Part shown: positions 15,396 through 23,481 of the stretch, one piece after another
How the letters are laid out: each line of letters starts with the position of its first letter
Position numbering within the stretch: position 1 is the stretch's first letter
NCBI GenBank assembly: GCA_023386835.1
Contig: JAEWIY010000017.1
Span: 1-26,922 of the forward strand
Length of the DNA stretch: 26,922 nucleotides
Source: Verrucomicrobiota bacterium
GTDB taxonomy: Bacteria > Verrucomicrobiota > Verrucomicrobiia > Opitutales > Opitutaceae
Direction: 5' to 3'
Notes under the pieces: generated by a model
Told to the model about the DNA's origin: nothing
Databases searched by the model: none
Seen by the model: the letters and a program-made list of their open reading frames with translations, nothing else
Program-made: the position numbers and the translations under genes

Positions 15396-16195
15396 GTGCG
15401 GGTGCCCCGGCGCCGGCTCGCCGCTCGAACGAGGCGGGCCGGTTTCTCGTCGGGCGGCGCGGCCTTCGCCACGCCGGCCTTGAGCAGCTGGTTCTTCACG
15501 AAGTCGCGGTGCACGCGATTGCTCAGACCGGCGAGGTGAAGGCGCATCGCGTCGACCGCGGCGTTGGTGTCGCGCGCCTCGGTGAGGCGAACGATGTGGC
15601 GGTGGGCGTCAACCACGCCGAGGACGAGGGTGGAGAGCAGCGGGTCCTCCCGGTTACCGGCCGGCAGCATGGTCCCGGGCAATCGGTAGAAGACGTAGTT
15701 GCACTCGAACATCAGCAGGTCGAAGTCGTTGATGAACCTCTCATTTCCGCTGGCTTCGACGAGAGTCTGGTGAAACTGCCAGTCGAGTTCGAACCAGCGT
15801 GAAGAGGGCGCGCGCGGCGCTTCCTTCTCCATCTCGTCACAGATCAGCTCGAGCTGCACGATGTCTGTCTCCGTTCGGTGGTGACAGGCGGAACGCACGG
15901 CTGCGAGTTCGATGGCCTCGCGGTATTCGTGCAGGTGGGTGACCTCCGCCGGCGTGTAGTCCCGCAACCGCAGGCCGCGATTCACGTCGTCCTTCAGCAG
16001 GATGCCTTTCGATGCGAGCTTAAGCAGGCCTTCGCGAATCGGCACACGGCTCAGGTTGAGCTTGCGGGCGAGGTCTCGCTCAACCAGCCGTGCTCCTGGC
16101 AGGTAGTCCTCGGAAAAGATGAGCCGCACCAGGCGCTGCAGATTGGGCGGGGTACGGTCGATGGGAGGCTCATAGTCTCGGCGACCCTTGGTCAT
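15392..16195 (-). CDS. GntR-family (FadR subfamily) transcriptional regulator
   Basis: A 267-residue repressor-type regulator. The winged helix occupies residues about 17-80 (LPGARLVERDLARKLNLSRV, then PIREGLLKLASKGIL). The FCD effector domain covers about 85-230 and keeps the metal-site pattern: D138 and H142 in LDWQFHQTL, H200 in VVDAHRHIV and H220 in MRLHLAG. A basic tail of about 35 residues follows. It is divergent from the TonB receptor, and both of its neighbouring promoter regions carry the GGTATACC-like palindrome, so it probably controls itself, the receptor and the aldolase cluster. E. coli UxuR, ExuR and NanR are relatives that recognise similar DNA. The effector is unknown; a sugar acid or nonulosonate is likely. 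Confidence 0.9.
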   Translation of the reverse strand: MTKGRRDYEPPIDRTPPNLQRLVRLIFSEDYLPGARLVERDLARKLNLSRVPIREGLLKLASKGILLKDDVNRGLRLRDYTPAEVTHLHEYREAIELAAVRSACHHRTETDIVQLELICDEMEKEAPRAPSSRWFELDWQFHQTLVEASGNERFINDFDLLMFECNYVFYRLPGTMLPAGNREDPLLSTLVLGVVDAHRHIVRLTEARDTNAAVDAMRLHLAGLSNRVHRDFVKNQLLKAGVAKAAPPDEKPARLVRAASRRRGTRT

Positions 16196-16259
16196 ACCGG
16201 GGCATGCTAGAGCGATCCAAGGGCCGGAGAGAAGTCCGTAATTTGCGTCAATTGGAGGA

Positions 16260-16271
16260 TTGGTATGCCAA
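16260..16271. promoter_or_regulatory. Predicted GntR operator A (upstream of gntR)
   Basis: TTGGTATGCCAA is a palindrome with TTGG/CCAA arms and one central mismatch pair. It lies 65 bp upstream of the GntR start and is probably the autoregulatory site. It is the least perfect of the four copies. Confidence 0.55.
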
Positions 16272-16362
16272 GACCCGGGCGCTCTGACCGTGCGATGCGA
16301 CTAAGGAAGATCCGGCGATGCGGCCCGGTAAAAGGCGTTGACAGATGGTTCGTGACCAAATT

Positions 16363-16374
16363 CTGGTATACCGA
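16363..16374. promoter_or_regulatory. Predicted GntR operator B overlapping the TonB-receptor promoter
   Basis: CTGGTATACCGA contains the perfect palindrome GGTATACC (16365-16372). Read toward the receptor, TGGTATACC also fits an extended -10 element (TG-N-TATACC), so a bound repressor would block polymerase. A TTGACA at 16338-16343 lies 23 bp upstream of TATACC, too far for a standard pair. The receptor ATG is 80 bp downstream. Confidence 0.6.
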
Positions 16375-16451
16375 ACTGGCAGCCGTACCCGCGGTTGTTC
16401 GACTGCACACGGCGGGCGACGGCTGGCCGGTCTCTTCCCAACACCCTGCTT

Positions 16452-18635
16452 ATGATCCCACCCCGTCGTTTCCCGCGCCTGCTCCTCGTTCTTGGAGTGG
16501 GTCCGCTCGCGAGCTCGCTCCTGGCCCAGTCTGCCAACGTGGCTGGGGATGAAGGTGAACCGATCGCGTTGTCCCAGTTTGAAGTCACGGCCGACCGGGA
16601 CCGTGGTTATGCCAGCACCAACGCGGTCGGTGGCACCCGGTTCAACACCGCCTTGGTCAACATCCCGCAGTCGATCGTCGTCGTGAACCAGGAGTTCATG
16701 CGCGACCTCGGCGCGCTGAACGTCATCGACGCGGCTCAGTATGTGAGTGGCGTCTCGACCACGGCGGGTCCCGGACGCGAGGTGTTCAACGTACGCGGCT
16801 ACCAGGTCGCGGTCACGACCGACGGGTTGCCGGACGGCTCGCCGACGGGGCAGGGTCTCTCCACACCATTCGAACTCGTCGACCGCGTGGAAATCATCAA
16901 GGGCCCGGCGGCGGTGCTCTACGGTTCGACTTCCCCGGGCGGCAACGTGAACCGCGTCACCCGCAAGCCGTTCTTCCGGAATGCGGGGACGGTGTCGGGC
17001 ACGATCGGCGAAGGTGGCCTGTACTATGGCATGTTTGATGTGAACCGCAGCGTCACGACGGGCATCGGTGACCTCGCCGTCCGCGTGATCGGCTCGCACG
17101 AGAACTACGACGAATACATCAACTTCGAGGACTCGCAGTCGTACTTCATCTCCCCGGCGCTGGCCTGGCGCCCGAACGAGCGCACCACGTTCACTGTCGT
17201 GCCGTACTACCTGGATCGGAACTATCACAAGAAGTTCGCCACGCTCTTCCAGTACCGGCCCTACAACGTTTCGGGTCCGATCTCCTTCGACCTGCCGCGT
17301 GATGCGGACTGGGGTGCGAAGTACGCACGCGAGAGCTTCGACATCAAGCGTCTCTACGCCGCGCTCGACCACCAGCTGCGCGACAACTGGACGATGCGTC
17401 TCTCCGCCGTCGCGAAGGATCATGACGAGCGGAACAACGACATCATCCCGCGTGAACTGCTGCCGGACAACCGGACCATGATGCGCACCTGGCGCATCAT
17501 CCGCACCGAAGGCCAGTCGAAGGTCTTCGCGTTCGACAGCCTGATCGACTACGACCTCGGCAATACGCGCAACAAAACGCTCTTCGTCGCGCAGTTTACG
17601 ACGTCGCGCACCGACGCGAGCACCGAGACGGGCCGCAAGCTGTCCGGCCAGAACACCGCCGCGGGCGAGAACGCCAACGCGACGTACTCCAACATGCCGT
17701 TGATCGACATCTACAACTACGATGCGAACAACAATGTGCGCCCGGATGAGACGTACATCAGCGCGTCCACGCAGTCGAAGGGTGAAGTCCTGGCGCTTTC
17801 CCTCCAGCACCAGATTGAGATGTTCGACGGCCGCCTGGTGGCGAATGCTGGTATCCGTTATGATGACACGGAGTCCTGGGCCTACAACTTCCTGACGAAC
17901 CGCGTCACGTCCGAAGGCACGAACGACCACCTGACCACCCGCGCCGGCGCGGTCTACCGCGCCTTGCCGGGCCTGACGGCCTTCTACAACTACTCGGAAA
18001 CATTCGAGCCGCAGTTCCGCGTGCAACCGGACGGCACCGGCTTCGATCCCACCGAGGGCCTGACGCACGAGATCGGCCTCAAGTCCGACCTGATGAGCGG
18101 ACGGGTCTCGGGCACGCTCTCGTTCTTCACGATCGAGAACCGCAACCTGCTGGTCATCGACCCGGATCCGGAGCGCGCCAGCGCCGGTTACTTCACGCAA
18201 AGCGCGAAGGACACGCTCGACGGTTTCGAGCTCGATCTGCACTTCAACCTGATCGACAACCTGCAGCTCCTGACCTCGTTCAGCGACATCTCGACGGAAA
18301 CGAACAACGGACGGCGTGTGCGCAACGTGCCGGACCGCACGGCGTCGCTGTTTGTCAGCTACAAGTTCGGCGGCAGCTCCAAGCTCGGCTGGACCGTCGG
18401 CGGTGGCGCCCGTTACAAGGGCAGCCAGCCCGCCGACGCGGCCAACGTGCTCTTCTTCGATTCCGTGACCATCTGGGATGCGTTTGTCGCCTACCAGCAC
18501 TCGGAGCGGCTGCGGTTCCAGGTCAACGCGAACAACGTGACCGACGAGTACTACGCCGACTCCTCCATCAACCAGAACCTGATCTTTGCCGGTCCGGAGC
18601 GCCGTATTCGCTTCACGGCGACGTACAGCTTCTAA
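16452..18635 (+). CDS. TonB-dependent outer-membrane receptor
   Basis: A 727-residue outer-membrane transporter. The signal peptide is about residues 1-26 (SSLLAQ). The plug domain at about 50-175 contains IPQSIVVVNQEFMRDLG, EVFNVRGYQVAVTTDGLP, VDRVEIIKGPAAVLYG and GGNVNRVTRKP, all standard plug motifs of the siderophore-receptor-like class. The rest is a 22-strand barrel ending in FTATYSF with a C-terminal Phe. The ALSQFEV segment before the plug is common in receptors of Opitutaceae (recalled, not searched). Operator B lies in its promoter, linking it to the GntR regulator and thus to the aldolase cluster, so an oligosaccharide or sugar acid is a likelier cargo than iron. A strong terminator follows the stop. 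I chose the ATG at 16452 because it opens directly into the signal peptide. Confidence 0.92.
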   Translation: MIPPRRFPRLLLVLGVGPLASSLLAQSANVAGDEGEPIALSQFEVTADRDRGYASTNAVGGTRFNTALVNIPQSIVVVNQEFMRDLGALNVIDAAQYVSGVSTTAGPGREVFNVRGYQVAVTTDGLPDGSPTGQGLSTPFELVDRVEIIKGPAAVLYGSTSPGGNVNRVTRKPFFRNAGTVSGTIGEGGLYYGMFDVNRSVTTGIGDLAVRVIGSHENYDEYINFEDSQSYFISPALAWRPNERTTFTVVPYYLDRNYHKKFATLFQYRPYNVSGPISFDLPRDADWGAKYARESFDIKRLYAALDHQLRDNWTMRLSAVAKDHDERNNDIIPRELLPDNRTMMRTWRIIRTEGQSKVFAFDSLIDYDLGNTRNKTLFVAQFTTSRTDASTETGRKLSGQNTAAGENANATYSNMPLIDIYNYDANNNVRPDETYISASTQSKGEVLALSLQHQIEMFDGRLVANAGIRYDDTESWAYNFLTNRVTSEGTNDHLTTRAGAVYRALPGLTAFYNYSETFEPQFRVQPDGTGFDPTEGLTHEIGLKSDLMSGRVSGTLSFFTIENRNLLVIDPDPERASAGYFTQSAKDTLDGFELDLHFNLIDNLQLLTSFSDISTETNNGRRVRNVPDRTASLFVSYKFGGSSKLGWTVGGGARYKGSQPADAANVLFFDSVTIWDAFVAYQHSERLRFQVNANNVTDEYYADSSINQNLIFAGPERRIRFTATYSF

Positions 18636-18645
18636 AATCCTCCAT

Positions 18646-18686
18646 GGCCGGTGCTGGACCTCCGTCCGGCACCGGCCTTCTTTTTT
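18646..18686 (+). terminator. Rho-independent terminator after the TonB-receptor gene
   Basis: A stem of 14 bp with one T-G wobble (18646-18659 pairing with 18664-18677) and a 4-nt CTCC loop is followed by TTCTTTTTT. It lies 10 bp after the receptor stop and 22 bp before the symporter start. It probably sets a high receptor to low symporter transcript ratio, or the symporter has a promoter I cannot see. Confidence 0.88.
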
Positions 18687-18707
18687 CCAGCGTCCAAGGC
18701 CTCCCGC

Positions 18708-20258
18708 GTGCATCTCCGTTTCGCTGACTGGATCGTCGTTCTCCTTTACCTCGGTGGCACGCTTTGGCTCGCGCATCGCGCCCGCAGCACGCAGGGCACG
18801 CTGCGCGACTACTTTTTGGCTGACGGCCGGTTGTCCTGGTTCACCTCCGGTCTGTGCCTGTTTGCGACCCTGTTCAGCACGGTCAGCTTCGTCGCGATCC
18901 CCGGTGAGGCTTACCGGCACGGGGTGCTTTTCAGCCTCAACTCGATCGGCTACGCGCTGTTCACGCCGCTGGCGGTCTGGTTGTTCCTGCGCTTCTTCTA
19001 CAGCACGTCGGCCTTCACGGCTTACGAGTATCTGGAACGACGGTACGACCGTCGCGTGCGCATCGTCGGGGCGGTGGTGTTCCTGGTCGCTCGCGCACTG
19101 TACGCGGCGATCGTGTTCTACTCGGCGGCGGCGATCTTCGAGACGTTGCTGGGCTGGAGTCCCTGGATGACGATCGGAGTCATCGGGTTCATCACCATCT
19201 TCTATGCCTTCTACGGCGGCATGAAGGCGATTGCCCTCACCGACGTGATGCAGAGCCTGATCATTCTGGGTGCGGTCGGCTTCATTGTCGGAAAACTGAT
19301 CTTCCTGATCCATTTCGATTTCGCCGCGCTCATCGAGGCGGTGCAGGCAAACGGCCGCGGCTTCGGCGCGATGCAGGAGGCCTCCTTCTACAGCACCGAT
19401 CCCAAGGTCCGCTATTCGCTCTGGACCGCGCTCGCGCTGGCCTTGATTGGTCCGCTGACCAACTACGGCACCGACCAGCTCTTCATCCAGCGCATGCTCT
19501 CGACGAAGAGCTACGGCGAGGCGAAGAAGGCGATCTGGCTCAAAACGCTCGTGGCGCTGCCGGTCTCGCTGACGCTCTACCTCATTGGGTTGCTGATGTA
19601 TTTCTATTACGAACACATCGTCGGCCAGGCGCCCGGGGTGGCGGCAGACCAGCTGCTCGGCTACTTCATCAACCAGCACATGCCTTCGCCCATGCCGGGC
19701 CTTGTGGCGTCCGCGCTGCTGGCCGCGTTGATGTCGACCGTGAGTTCCACCTCGGCGAGTCTGGCGACGGTGACGGCCGTCGACGTCGCGGCGTTTCTTC
19801 CCGGCGTGCGAAAGTGGCGCGCGCTGAAGTCCGTGCAGGGTGGGCGGATCCTGACCGCGGCTTGGGGTGTGCTCGCGATTGGCTTGGCCCTCGTGCTCGC
19901 CTTCGCCGGGCGTTCCGTTGAATCGACCGTGCTGGAGGTCTCGCAGGTCTGGGCGGGGCTTTGGTTGATCCTGCTGGCGGTGGTGCTTGGCGGAATCGCC
20001 ACCACCTGGGTGACCGCGCGTGCGGCGCTGCTGGCCCTGGTGGTCGGCATCACCTGCAACCTCGCGGCACCGTACCTGTTCTACTACCGCGTGCCGATGG
20101 CGGATCGAATCAGTTTTATCTGGGTGGGCATGCCCGGGTTTCTTCTGACCGGATTGATCCTCATCGTCGTGAGTTGGTTTGATCCTCGCAAGCCGCAACG
20201 GCTGGAGGGCCTGACGTTCCGGACGGCCGTTCGGTCGGGGGCCGGTCCAGCCTCCTGA
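18708..20258 (+). CDS. Sodium:solute symporter (SSS family)
   Basis: A 516-residue inner-membrane transporter with about 13 hydrophobic helices. Family features include DYFLADGRLSWFTSGLCLFAT after helix 1, FSTVSFVAIPGEAY, TAYEYLERRYDRRVR, FYGGMKAIALTDVMQSLII and NYGTDQLFIQRMLSTKS. SSSTSASLATV-like residues (STVSSTSASLATV) lie where the family places its conserved Ser/Thr sodium site. The frame is open from 18651, but that start lies inside the terminator stem, so the GTG at 18708 (VHLRFADWIVV) is preferred. Bacterial SSS members include sialic-acid carriers (SiaT), but also sugar and solute carriers, so the substrate is not fixed by sequence alone. Cluster context suggests import of the acid cleaved by the aldolases. 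Confidence 0.88.
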   Translation: MHLRFADWIVVLLYLGGTLWLAHRARSTQGTLRDYFLADGRLSWFTSGLCLFATLFSTVSFVAIPGEAYRHGVLFSLNSIGYALFTPLAVWLFLRFFYSTSAFTAYEYLERRYDRRVRIVGAVVFLVARALYAAIVFYSAAAIFETLLGWSPWMTIGVIGFITIFYAFYGGMKAIALTDVMQSLIILGAVGFIVGKLIFLIHFDFAALIEAVQANGRGFGAMQEASFYSTDPKVRYSLWTALALALIGPLTNYGTDQLFIQRMLSTKSYGEAKKAIWLKTLVALPVSLTLYLIGLLMYFYYEHIVGQAPGVAADQLLGYFINQHMPSPMPGLVASALLAALMSTVSSTSASLATVTAVDVAAFLPGVRKWRALKSVQGGRILTAAWGVLAIGLALVLAFAGRSVESTVLEVSQVWAGLWLILLAVVLGGIATTWVTARAALLALVVGITCNLAAPYLFYYRVPMADRISFIWVGMPGFLLTGLILIVVSWFDPRKPQRLEGLTFRTAVRSGAGPAS

Positions 20259-20356
20259 CATCGAGCCGTCTTGGCGCCGGCATTTCAGTTGGGCCCGAGT
20301 TCACCGCCTGGCGCGGTTGATGCGGAGCGATGCGACGGCGCCTGGCGAATGGCTGC

Positions 20357-21547
20357 CTACTCGTCGGGTGAGTTGGCCGTTGAGATAAACCCGCTGTCGG
20401 CCGTTCGCACCGCGACCACGCGGAAGCCAATGTCTTCAGCGCCGTCGAGTGCAGGATGGCTCATTTTGGCGTGCAGATTCGCGTGCGTGATCCGGGCCAG
20501 ATAGCAGCCGCCAGCCATCGCAAGGGACCCGTTGTGGGCGACCCTCAGCTCGGCCAAGGTTCCGGGTCGGGCGCTACGATCGCCGTGCGGCCGCGCATCG
20601 TAGTCGGGGCGGGAGGTCCAGTTCCACACCCACACGTTGCCCAGCATGTCGTAGAGTCCGCGGTCGTTGGGAGGGTAGGCGCGAACGGGTGAGCTGTAGG
20701 CATGACCATCCCGGAACTGGTCATGGACCCATGAATACGTGCTCAATTCAGCCGTGCCAAAGTTCAAGCGTTGCCCGAGGCCGGTGAAATCGTTGCCCCA
20801 CGGGAAAAGGCAGATCTCCTCCGCAAGGGCCGGCGCGCGCGCTGCCAGCGTCCATTCCTCGAGGGTCGGCACGCGGAAGATCACGCCGGCTTTCTCGCTC
20901 AACCACGCCGCGAAGGCCATCGCGTCGAACCAGCTGATCTGAACAACCGGGTGTTCTGCGGAACTCAGCGGGGAAAGTTGCAAGCGCCAGTGATTGGCCA
21001 CGCCTTGTTGCCATTGGGCGTCGGCGGTCACGACCCATCCGGTGCGATGCCGCGCGACGGTCGTTTCGTATCCGGTTTCAGCGACGAAGGCGGCGAACAT
21101 CGCGTTCGTGATGATCGTTTCGCTCATGAAAAACGGGTACGGAACCGTCACCCGATCGGAGCGGGACAGATCAAACATGTCCCCCCAACGGCGCAGATCA
21201 CCGCGGCGGTTGGGCACCGCGAGCAGTTGTTCCTTCAACTCGGAGGAGAGGGAGTCGAGGTACGTGCCCGGTTCGACGCGGCGGAACCGCAGCTCCACGC
21301 CAGGGGTAAGGCTGATTGCTTGCTCGTCGTCCGCAAAAAACGATTCCTCGCGGTCACGACGCCAGGGGAGCCGCTGCAGGCGCTCGGTTTCGAATCGGGC
21401 CACCGCTTCGAGGAAAACCTCCCGCGAGGGATAATCGTCCGTCTTCCGGTTGGTCGGAAGGGCTGGGCCGGGATCCGCCGCGTTGATGTCGCCAGCGAGC
21501 GCGGCCAGTAGAAGGAGCAAGATCCAGTGGCGGCACGCTGAGGTCAT
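20357..21547 (-). CDS. Secreted SUMF1/FGE-like protein without the FGE cysteines
   Basis: A 396-residue protein with a Sec signal peptide (about 1-23). From about residue 85 on it has the formylglycine-generating-enzyme-like (SUMF1) fold: FRRVEPGTYLD, FFMSETIITNAMFAAFVAETGY, HPVVQISWFDAMAFAAWLSEK, RVPTLEEWTLAARAP, FPWGN, NDRGLYDMLGNVWVW and GFRVVAVR. True aerobic FGE has GGSY-x-C-x4-C. Here the segment is GGCYLARITHA (346-356), with Ala at both catalytic Cys positions (351 and 356), so formylglycine generation is unlikely. A lone Cys replaces the Ser of the GGS motif (C348). It is the last of four minus-strand genes, 15 bp after the kelch gene, and convergent with the symporter. A binding or structural role in the periplasm is possible; no substrate can be named. 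Confidence 0.82.
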   Translation of the reverse strand: MTSACRHWILLLLLAALAGDINAADPGPALPTNRKTDDYPSREVFLEAVARFETERLQRLPWRRDREESFFADDEQAISLTPGVELRFRRVEPGTYLDSLSSELKEQLLAVPNRRGDLRRWGDMFDLSRSDRVTVPYPFFMSETIITNAMFAAFVAETGYETTVARHRTGWVVTADAQWQQGVANHWRLQLSPLSSAEHPVVQISWFDAMAFAAWLSEKAGVIFRVPTLEEWTLAARAPALAEEICLFPWGNDFTGLGQRLNFGTAELSTYSWVHDQFRDGHAYSSPVRAYPPNDRGLYDMLGNVWVWNWTSRPDYDARPHGDRSARPGTLAELRVAHNGSLAMAGGCYLARITHANLHAKMSHPALDGAEDIGFRVVAVRTADSGFISTANSPDE

Positions 21548-21562
21548 TGAATGGTTAATACG

Positions 21563-22540
21563 CTAGGGCAGCGGGTGCGTGGAGACCGCGTCGGTGCGTT
21601 GACCCGAAGCCGGTTCTCCGCCCGCCAGGATGATCGATTGCCCTTGTTTCGCCCAGCCGAAAGCCAGTCGCGGTCCGGGCAGGCGAGGTCCCTCCCGCAG
21701 CGTGTGCGCCTTCAGATCATAGAGCCAGCTGCGGTCGGAGATCCGGGCAGGTGCGTCGGTGCGGACGTCCACACCACCCGCGAGCCAGACCGTCGAATCG
21801 GAGATCGCCGCGACGGCCAGCCCTCGTGGCAATGAGTTGCGCAGTGGGTGCTGAAGCCAAGTTTCGGTGGCAGGATCGAACTCGAGCACGTGCTCGAAAG
21901 TGTGCAGGCCGGTCGTGCCGGGGGGACGCCTGCTGCCCGGAAAAACCCACAGACGCTCCGCGGCTGGAACGAGGGCCGGGTTGATCACATGGTCGATCGG
22001 CGGCGGCGGCAGGGAGCGGATCTCCCCGGTCGTCAGATCCACCACCAGGAAAGCAGCGTCCGCGCTGGTGAGATCGCTCGCACGCTGCAGCCCGCCGAGG
22101 ATCCAAAGCCGGCCGTGGTGAACGGTCGCGCCGGCGTGTGAGCGCGGCGCGGGCAATGTGGCGATCGTACGAACCTGTCCGGTCCGCAGGTCCACGCACC
22201 GCACGGCGTTGTCGAGTCCGTCCGGCGTGACGCCACCGGCCACCCAGAGATATTCACCGTCGGTGGCCGTGGCTGCGTACGCCAGACCGGTGGGGAGCGA
22301 GCCGACCCGCCGCCAGGCTTGGCCGCCGGGAGCAAGTTGCCAAATTTCTGGCGCCAGTTGGCGCACCGAATCCTGCCAGTACGATCCGCCGACCACGACC
22401 ACGGAACCGGATGATTCCACGCCCATGGCAAAAGCGGCCATGGGGCGGGGGAGCGGCACCAGGGTCTGCCATGTGGCGCGATCCTGGCCCAAGAGAGCCG
22501 GGAGGGTCATCAGCAGGAGAGCGGCCAGCCGCGATATCAC
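21563..22540 (-). CDS. Secreted kelch-repeat protein (NanM-like)
   Basis: A 325-residue periplasmic protein with a signal peptide (about 1-18). It forms a kelch beta-propeller of about six blades, shown by repeated GG pairs (VVVGGSYW, VAGGVTPDG, ILGGLQR, LAGGVDVR, LAGGEPASG) and W-x-x-L/V-type spacing. In sialic-acid loci the periplasmic kelch protein NanM is an N-acetylneuraminate epimerase. This protein sits downstream of two lyase-family genes, which fits that role, but NanM catalytic residues cannot be assigned here by eye. The GTG start overlaps the stop of the preceding aldolase by 4 bp (GTGA). Alternatives are a different mutarotase or a galactose-oxidase-like binding protein. Confidence 0.78.
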   Translation of the reverse strand: MISRLAALLLMTLPALLGQDRATWQTLVPLPRPMAAFAMGVESSGSVVVVGGSYWQDSVRQLAPEIWQLAPGGQAWRRVGSLPTGLAYAATATDGEYLWVAGGVTPDGLDNAVRCVDLRTGQVRTIATLPAPRSHAGATVHHGRLWILGGLQRASDLTSADAAFLVVDLTTGEIRSLPPPPIDHVINPALVPAAERLWVFPGSRRPPGTTGLHTFEHVLEFDPATETWLQHPLRNSLPRGLAVAAISDSTVWLAGGVDVRTDAPARISDRSWLYDLKAHTLREGPRLPGPRLAFGWAKQGQSIILAGGEPASGQRTDAVSTHPLP

Positions 22541-23481
22541 GCCAAGGAGGCTGGAACTTCGCCCAAGTGGCGCCGCATGTGTTCCGTGATCAGTTGATCG
22601 TATTCAGCGGGGAACGACACGTGGGGCGTGGAGGCGGTGGTGGAGGCGATCACACCCCGTTGCTGCAAGGGCAGTCTCAACGTGTGCAGGAAGTGGAGGA
22701 ACGATTGCTGCACCTCGCGCTTGGAGAAGATCGACCAGAGGCCGTCGATCTGGTCCTGGGCCCGTCGGGCCTGCGGCAGATCGCCGGACGCCCAGGCGTC
22801 GAAGAGCGAGCGGAAGAGCCAGGGCGCGATGCAACCCTGTGCGACCACGCAACCGTGGCCGCCGGCAGCGAGTGTCGACAGCGTCAGGTTTTCGACGCCT
22901 TGGAAAAACAGGAACGGACGCCCTTCGGTCGCGGCGAGGATTTCGCTACAGCGGTTTTGCGTGCTGCCCGCCGTGTCTTTGATGCCGATGATATTTGGAT
23001 GAGTCGACAGCCGCGCCACGGTCGAAACAGCGAAAGGTGTCGGCATGCGCAGGTGGTGGTAAACCGCCACCGGGATCGGCGACGCGTCGGCGACCGCGCG
23101 CACGTAGTCGAGCAACTGGTCCTGGGTGAGCGCGACGAAGTACGGGCTCATCAGCACGGCCACATCTGCGCCAGCCGCCGCGGCGTCGGTTGCGTTCCGA
23201 ATCGCGTGTTTGTGGCCGGTCCCGCTGACGCCTGCGTAGATCAATCCGTCCGATTCCGCTTTCCGGACATTCTCGACGACCTGCAGCCGCTCATTGCGAT
23301 CCAGCAACGGCGCCTCACCGGTCGATCCGACGACGAAGTATTCATCGACGCCGTGCTGTTTCAGGTGCTGCACCAGCCGGATCAGACTGGCGGCATCAAC
23401 CGAGCCGTCCGGCCGGAACGGCGTCACCACGGCGGCGATGAGATGAAGGGACGGGCGAGAAAGTCGCGCGATGTTCGTCAT
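22537..23481 (-). CDS. DHDPS / N-acetylneuraminate-lyase family aldolase (paralogue 2)
   Basis: A 314-residue cytoplasmic TIM-barrel class I aldolase. Diagnostic residues are present: GSTGE (52-56) for the carboxylate of the keto acid, Y141 in VAVYHH and the Schiff-base lysine K168 in IIGIKDTAG. The chain starts AAVVTPFRPDGSVDAASLIR, close to the family consensus. Enzymes of this superfamily cleave or condense 2-keto-3-deoxy acids with pyruvate (NanA, KDG aldolase, DapA). It cannot be assigned to one of these by motif alone. It overlaps its upstream partner by ATGA and its downstream kelch neighbour by GTGA, so the three genes are translationally coupled. That coupling with a secreted kelch protein and a transport system favours a catabolic lyase over DapA. 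Confidence 0.88.
   Translation of the reverse strand: MTNIARLSRPSLHLIAAVVTPFRPDGSVDAASLIRLVQHLKQHGVDEYFVVGSTGEAPLLDRNERLQVVENVRKAESDGLIYAGVSGTGHKHAIRNATDAAAAGADVAVLMSPYFVALTQDQLLDYVRAVADASPIPVAVYHHLRMPTPFAVSTVARLSTHPNIIGIKDTAGSTQNRCSEILAATEGRPFLFFQGVENLTLSTLAAGGHGCVVAQGCIAPWLFRSLFDAWASGDLPQARRAQDQIDGLWSIFSKREVQQSFLHFLHTLRLPLQQRGVIASTTASTPHVSFPAEYDQLITEHMRRHLGEVPASLA

Noticed and set aside
16338..16372. TTGACA plus TATACC as a standard sigma70 promoter for the receptor gene
   Set aside because: Spacing is 23 bp, outside the usual 16-19; the extended -10 reading is kept instead, without a -35 claim.
16248..20261. A 1337-codon open frame on the minus strand antisense to the receptor and symporter genes
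   Set aside because: It is rich in Arg, Glu, Asp, His and Gln and low in hydrophobic patterns, mirrors the codon bias of two clear genes on the other strand, and has no recognisable domain. It is a shadow of GC-rich coding sequence.
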